This document shows positions 59,501 to 60,000 of a stretch of DNA of 60,000 nucleotides, piece after piece. The notes below the pieces were generated by a model, which was not told where the DNA came from, searched no databases, and was given only the letters and a program-made list of their open reading frames with translations. The first letter of the stretch is position 1. Every line of letters starts with the position of its first letter. Source of the stretch: Bolinopsis microptera (Eukaryota; Ctenophora; Tentaculata; Lobata; Bolinopsidae); assembly GCF_026151205.1 (NCBI RefSeq), contig NC_087074.1, positions 6,636,001 to 6,696,000 on the forward strand, written 5' to 3'. A program made the translations under genes and the position numbers.

Positions 59501-59822
59501 GGTGTCATGCTTGAATTGATTTTGGACCTCTTGCCTATACTTTATTTGTTATAATTGGTCATGGTATTTGGTATTATGAGCTAATTTAATATGTACATAT
59601 ACATGCGGTATCTAAAAGTGTATAGCGAGCATATTTAATAATTGTATAGTGTATTGCAAGCAGCTGTAACCTAAATATTACATGACAATCATATAACTTA
59701 AAAATTAAATTTTACTGGAATATAAGGAAAACAAAATTAATGTCAGACCCGTCGCCAGTCGCCACTCTCAGCAGTCAACCAGGGCTCATAAAAGCTTAAC
59801 AGCGCCTGGGTCCTTTCACCAG
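31915..59822 (-). CDS. Voltage-gated calcium channel alpha2delta-like subunit, 3' half
   Basis: Extracellular, GPI-anchored auxiliary subunit that aids trafficking and gating of voltage-gated calcium channels. Ordered minus-strand exons: 59749-59822, 59185-59331, 58925-59016, then a gap, 44543-44686, 37592-37750, 37266-37404, 37128-37146 (microexon), 36864-36987, 36469-36641, 32369-32529 and 31915-32105. From 44543 down they sum to 1110 nt in phase (369 residues plus stop). Landmarks match the vertebrate family in order: [17 protein letters not shown] (family LVQNYWxxxxxxxGxxxxF), [37 protein letters not shown] (family DDGGFLL), [19 protein letters not shown] (family IGRFFGExxxxLM), [15 protein letters not shown], paired Cys and a hydrophobic end. 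The VWA and first Cache parts must lie right of the window. At least one short exon (length 3n+1) between 44687 and 58924 was not located. Introns hold the LINE, minisatellites, TIR elements and an antisense receptor. CACHD1-type relatives are an alternative. Confidence 0.85.
33153..36248 (+). CDS. LINE ORF: APE endonuclease plus reverse transcriptase (apparently intact)
   Basis: A single frame of about 1031 residues from ATG at 33153, antisense in an alpha2delta intron. N-terminal APE-type endonuclease: [20 protein letters not shown] (catalytic Glu), [18 protein letters not shown] and [10 protein letters not shown] (catalytic Asp-His). Central reverse transcriptase: [36 protein letters not shown] (block A), [12 protein letters not shown] and [14 protein letters not shown] (catalytic YADD). 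The C-terminal part has [20 protein letters not shown], common in RTE-like and related LINEs. No ORF1 was recognised. No stop or frameshift breaks the domains, so it may be young. The upstream 32921-33080 segment resembles 13265-13420 and may be part of its 5' region. A clade assignment needs a tree. Confidence 0.92.
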   Translation: MAVVTDVLARSLPLLTLLLLMPMSSTLNISSWNLNGIKGNILRREHLVSDAKRYHFDVVCLQETKCRDFEETIIDGHKLVTLAQSDNWYHYGLGFLICPALVPSIVAWRSLSNRVAFIDIRLTEHNGSHRMTRIVNVYGPTKKIVDDDISRVTGNSPLLQSYFNDLKTAINIPARFDLFVAGDFNARLGRCSRKEYDAGLNNHIGQFGNGLRNRNGEFLLDFIVDNGLFACNTAFQHRAKHITTWKARCVPKGRPKGSKDTVNYFKQIDYILCRTNFKVCLTDSRSFCGDFVKSDHKPVVARFKLGCEYIVHKRPRSDKIRFDVNRLNDSDIKSKFFDSFKSNIDCRVLTNNAISENSDIFGILSKCAVQVVGKVPPGKPHQYSDDPTVVKLSAERKSLQQECSLTGISDRSDLRKRINHLKRTIKKRLKSINEATANALVDVINNTDSCRSMFEANRTLAQCRMKKDGVTVHDADGNTLGSDSLKAEAIKEYFNNEFNDKDEPHLPAFIDPPGSLLCPITPEEVGRAVMKLKSGRACGPDGIPNELMKAAGYPLHCELARIYNLSFETNTYIPGILTPLQKPGKPRGPIKSIRPLTLLNGTRKVLSLVALNRINYHVDMYTGPWQAAYKQGRSCADLVWSQRMLTSVVTRREFEYSKINIDMTAAFNTIRRQTIINLLIDAGCSRDDIRLVQYLLSNTKLKVTVNRSESGEFVINIGAYQGDSLAGKVFTLTLAGALNHIRAVISVTIPRPNPPVSDRGLPLESAYADDAELLSEDGQSLVKILEIASDILKDWSLFVNESKTVFTRVYLADTDALDAHGNKIRGDEEWRESVLLGSKLCSERDIVNRRNKANVAFYTYKKVWLNSSVQISESRKLKLYEALVTSVLLYNCSSWAAPETVMASVDVLQRKHLRQIINTYWPTVISNENLYKRCNVRPLTERIKKARWKMLGHVLRSGDDTPAFLSFRFACLGCFDYKGRRGRPRSNLFDLLLKDIMTKQIIVIVNKRFSLINFNDLVYKAHDRRLWRSYG
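36469..37750 (-). CDS. alpha2delta exon cluster (Cache-like core to pre-C-terminal region)
   Basis: Five clear exons and one microexon. 37592-37750 runs from [15 protein letters not shown] to [13 protein letters not shown], acceptor CAG, donor GTGAGC. 37266-37404 carries [20 protein letters not shown]. 37128-37146 is a 19 nt microexon needed to restore phase (RSTSFYK across its joins). 36864-36987 starts [11 protein letters not shown] and contains [14 protein letters not shown]. 36469-36641 has a Cys-rich [20 protein letters not shown], donor GTAAGT. Vertebrate homologues have a hydrophobic segment after the YDYQxxC motif, where [14 protein letters not shown] sits here. The microexon is inferred only from phase and family alignment. 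Confidence 0.82.
37963..38045. repeat. CTCCTTTGTTTGCTC tandem repeat
   Basis: About five imperfect units of TTTGTTTGCTCCTC/TCTGTTTGCTCCTC in an alpha2delta intron (37751-44542). Confidence 0.8.
38762..38813. repeat. Interstitial telomeric repeat (CCCTAA)n, block 1
   Basis: About eight perfect CCCTAA units, the C-rich strand being the plus strand. Confidence 0.95.
38861..38944. repeat. Perfect 84 bp palindrome between two telomeric repeat blocks
   Basis: Arms 38861-38901 and 38904-38944 are exact reverse complements around a central AA; each arm contains TTATCCCGGTTGTTGCGAC or its complement. Telomeric units in the same orientation lie on both sides. Confidence 0.97.
38945..39030. repeat. 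Interstitial telomeric repeat (CCCTAA)n, block 2
   Basis: About thirteen CCCTAA units in the same orientation as block 1, degenerating at the right end to CTAACTCTAACC. Confidence 0.95.
39031..39380. repeat. GGCCGTATAGA minisatellite (11 bp unit)
   Basis: About thirty imperfect units of GGCCGTATAGA/GGCCGTATAGT directly follow telomeric block 2. The long minus-strand ORFs here (repeats of [11 protein letters not shown]) are translations of the array. Confidence 0.9.
40190..44585. repeat. 42 bp minisatellite, about 104 units, carrying a 5' splice site per unit
   Basis: The unit reads GGGTCTGTGTTGTTGGTCAG then GTAGGGGTATCCTCCTACTTAC on the plus strand. Because 42 is 14 codons, several frames stay open on both strands, which explains the long repetitive ORFs. 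On the minus strand each unit ends CAGACCC|GTAAGTAGG, a good donor in most copies; a minority have ATAAGT or other changes. The unit at the right end belongs to the alpha2delta exon 44543-44686. A 15-unit (630 bp) higher-order repeat is visible, for example variant units near 41808 and 42440, and 41935 and 42565. A few units carry an extra GAGTTAC. Confidence 0.97.
44543..44686 (-). CDS. alpha2delta exon whose 3' end is the first unit of the 42 bp array
   Basis: Acceptor ACGTGCAG, then 48 codons from EEHQFVK through [17 protein letters not shown] to LPDQQHRP, then the donor GTAAGT, leaving phase 0 to join [12 protein letters not shown] of exon 37592-37750. It corresponds to the family segment ending YVFTAPYF...AVEIYIQGKLLKP. 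The last 13 codons ([13 protein letters not shown]) and the donor are array sequence. The frame stays open through about 17 further units down to a stop near 43856, so use of a later donor would add multiples of 14 residues. Exon identity is good; which donor is used is unknown. Confidence 0.75.
44687..47605. other. alpha2delta intron without recognised exon
   Basis: No convincing exon found. Contains GGTAACTGGTACCATGG repeats near 46055-46130, similar GGTAACCATGG motifs near 46300-46345 and a (CT)n run near 47553-47580. An ORF at 46839-47042 (Ser-rich, plus strand) has no other support. Confidence 0.5.
47608..47800. repeat. Minisatellite ACCATTGTGGGAGGGGGTGG, left flank of a LINE
   Basis: About five units of 36-38 bp: TTCACCATTGTGGGAGGGGG followed by TGGGTGAGTTTACGTCAT. 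The same units continue at 49697-49962 on the other side of the LINE. Confidence 0.9.
47829..49695 (-). CDS. 5'-truncated CR1/jockey-type LINE ORF2 (reverse transcriptase)
   Basis: One open frame of about 620 codons enters at [17 protein letters not shown] (49695) without an upstream start and ends at TAG-type stop 47829. RT motifs: [56 protein letters not shown] (block A), [20 protein letters not shown] and [11 protein letters not shown] (catalytic FADD), then the family's C-terminal [20 protein letters not shown] and [11 protein letters not shown]. The endonuclease domain is absent, as expected for a 5'-truncated insertion. Both edges lie in the same 36-38 bp minisatellite, so it inserted into that array. 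The fragments at 20991-21535 and 24363-25065 are relatives. Confidence 0.92.
49697..49962. repeat. Minisatellite ACCATTGTGGGAGGGGGTGG, right flank of a LINE
   Basis: About seven units identical in type and phase to those at 47608-47800; the first unit begins directly at the truncated 5' edge of the LINE. Confidence 0.9.
49963..51084. other. Intronic stretch without recognised gene
   Basis: Contains a run of about 19 C (50660-50678) and two CG-rich GGCGGCGGCG stretches (50374-50383 and 50552-50562). The plus-strand reading [18 protein letters not shown] near 50350 looks codon-like but lacks a good donor. Confidence 0.45.
51085..51670. mobile_element. TIR element with terminal and subterminal hairpins (about 585 bp)
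   Basis: Ends ACCTTACAAGACATATTTAT and ATAAATATGTCTCGTAAGGT are inverted with few mismatches. Just inside each end is a hairpin of the type ATGGGGATTTTT...AAATCCCC flanked by ACGAAA/TTTCGT. Inside, a minus-strand ORF (51284-51520) reads [20 protein letters not shown] and ends in a highly acidic [11 protein letters not shown] tail; it is unassigned and may be a transposon protein remnant. Confidence 0.7.
51671..53786. other. Intronic stretch without recognised gene
   Basis: Tandem units with GTAATGCTTGCGGAGTGGGC (three copies, about 52180-52270) and three units containing ACGTGCAATGCTTGTTTGAT or similar (about 53140-53240). An ORF at 52463-52681 (minus) is unassigned. Confidence 0.45.
53787..55808. 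mobile_element. 2.0 kb TIR/foldback-type element with tandem interior motif
   Basis: Perfect 42 bp inverted termini at 53787-53828 and 55767-55808 (outer bases ATATATGGACACGTTCATTG). The interior repeats the motif GTAAAYTTYGTCACA about every 150 bp on the plus strand (near 53997, 54151, 54311, 54515, 54653, 54807, 54958) and in reverse orientation near 55290, 55455 and 55605. Longer segments around the motif at about 54605 and 54910 are also similar, so the interior is a diverged tandem repeat. No transposase seen. A foldback/Galileo-like non-autonomous transposon is the nearest description. Confidence 0.8.
55815..56979. mobile_element. Tc1/mariner-superfamily element with long TIRs, internally deleted
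   Basis: Ends CAGGGTGGCCCATAAGTGAC and its reverse complement lie at 55815 and 56979; TA dinucleotides flank both ends. The inverted repeats extend about 165 bp inward, past the CACGCCCACTGTAATTGGG segment. Total 1165 bp with a single short transposase ORF, so non-autonomous. It sits six bases outside the right end of the 2.0 kb TIR element. Confidence 0.92.
55986..56435 (+). pseudogene. Mariner-type transposase N-terminal (DNA-binding) part
   Basis: An ORF of 149 residues from ATG 55986: [20 protein letters not shown] is a helix-turn-helix start, followed by the basic [16 protein letters not shown] and a second HTH-like segment [20 protein letters not shown]. It ends after [18 protein letters not shown], just where a full transposase would enter its DDE/D catalytic domain; that domain is absent. 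It could still bind the TIRs but could not cut. Confidence 0.85.
57342..58455 (+). CDS. Rhodopsin-like 7TM receptor nested antisense in the alpha2delta gene, 2 exons
   Basis: Exons 57342-57635 and 57772-58455 join in phase 0 to 325 residues. TM1 contains [19 protein letters not shown]2 [13 protein letters not shown] with the conserved Asp position; Cys before TM3 in [11 protein letters not shown]3 ends [13 protein letters not shown], where DRY is replaced by TRT; extracellular loop 2 Cys in [11 protein letters not shown]5 [18 protein letters not shown]6 [13 protein letters not shown] keeps its Pro; TM7 [15 protein letters not shown] has the NPxxY motif. A plasma-membrane G-protein-coupled receptor, ligand unknown, probably peptide-like. 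The start is the first ATG; a CACAG just before it could be an acceptor of an upstream 5' UTR exon. AATAAA at 58555-58560 is a likely polyadenylation signal. Confidence 0.93.
57640..57766. repeat. TTAGTAACACC tandem repeat filling the receptor intron
   Basis: About ten units of 10-12 bp (TTAGTAACACC/TTAGTATCACC) occupy nearly the whole 136 bp intron. Confidence 0.85.
58555..58560 (+). promoter_or_regulatory. Polyadenylation signal of the nested receptor gene
   Basis: AATAAA 100 bp after the stop codon. Confidence 0.5.
58925..59331 (-). CDS. alpha2delta exons carrying the NYW motif
   Basis: Exon 59185-59331 (acceptor TGTAG, donor GTAAAT) reads [14 protein letters not shown], then [20 protein letters not shown], and ends in phase 0. 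Exon 58925-59016 (acceptor ATTTTCAG, donor GTAAGT) continues [18 protein letters not shown], then [10 protein letters not shown]. In vertebrate alpha2delta the same order is CND...LLLDAGFTNELVQNYW, then a short linker and TDGGITRVYP. Agreement in order, spacing and phase makes the identification good despite low identity. Confidence 0.75.
59749..59822 (-). CDS. Possible alpha2delta exon at the right edge
   Basis: Acceptor TACCACAG, then [18 protein letters not shown] and GDWRR, donor GTCTGA; ends in phase 0. It resembles the family segment GESGEKTFRTLVKSQDERY that precedes the NYW region. The exon that should lie between it and 59331 (family TWTP...LVLP) was not found, so this is tentative. 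Confidence 0.4.
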
Positions 59823-60000
59823 CTGTGGTAATGAGAGTGGCGGTGTGGTAACAGCGTGTATTATTGAGTAAATACCACTAGCTGCTATCATACTCATATC
59901 ATTTACTTTGCAGTCAGATCAAGTATATTTATAATTGTATGTTGGATGTTATAATCTAGCGCTAAAACTTATTTTGGTATTCTTCATTCGGATATATATT

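Overview
The window is nuclear DNA of an intron-rich invertebrate animal. It carries multi-exon signalling genes with GT-AG introns, TTAGGG-type interstitial telomeric repeats, LINE retrotransposons, a mariner element and many small DNA transposons. A cnidarian or another early-branching metazoan would fit, but the sequence alone does not fix the phylum. Most of the real genes are split into short exons, so they were rebuilt from splice sites, reading phase and family motifs.

Layout. (1) 1-11900, plus strand: the 3' half (second membrane block and C2 catalytic domain) of a transmembrane adenylyl cyclase in ten exons. A six-exon rhodopsin-like receptor gene lies antisense in its 4.3 kb intron (7870-9596). 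Another intron holds an array of CRE-like and E-box-like motifs. (2) 11900-31900: a repeat-rich stretch with LINE fragments, MITEs, a hAT-like element with an empty-site copy, and a family of tiny hairpin-ended elements. It also holds a segmental duplication (about 15.2-17.86 kb and 25.1-27.05 kb), each copy of which carries an identical two-exon minus-strand gene for a secreted, very acidic, probably GPI-anchored 76-residue protein. (3) 31915 to the right edge, minus strand: the 3' half of a calcium-channel alpha2delta-like gene. Its introns hold an apparently intact LINE, interstitial telomeric repeats with an 84 bp perfect palindrome, a 4.4 kb minisatellite of 42 bp units, a second LINE inside another minisatellite, several TIR elements, a deleted mariner and an antisense two-exon receptor gene (57342-58455).

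Most unusual structure: the 42 bp minisatellite at 40.19-44.58 kb appears to be a tandem amplification of the end of an alpha2delta exon together with its 5' splice site. The unit is 14 codons, and most copies carry GTAAGT on the coding strand, so there are about 100 phase-compatible candidate donors next to one exon.

How the genes relate: cAMP synthesis (adenylyl cyclase), voltage-gated calcium-channel trafficking (alpha2delta) and two receptors of the class that normally signals through G proteins lie together. Each receptor is antisense in an intron of one of the two larger genes. Whether this has functional meaning is not shown by the sequence.
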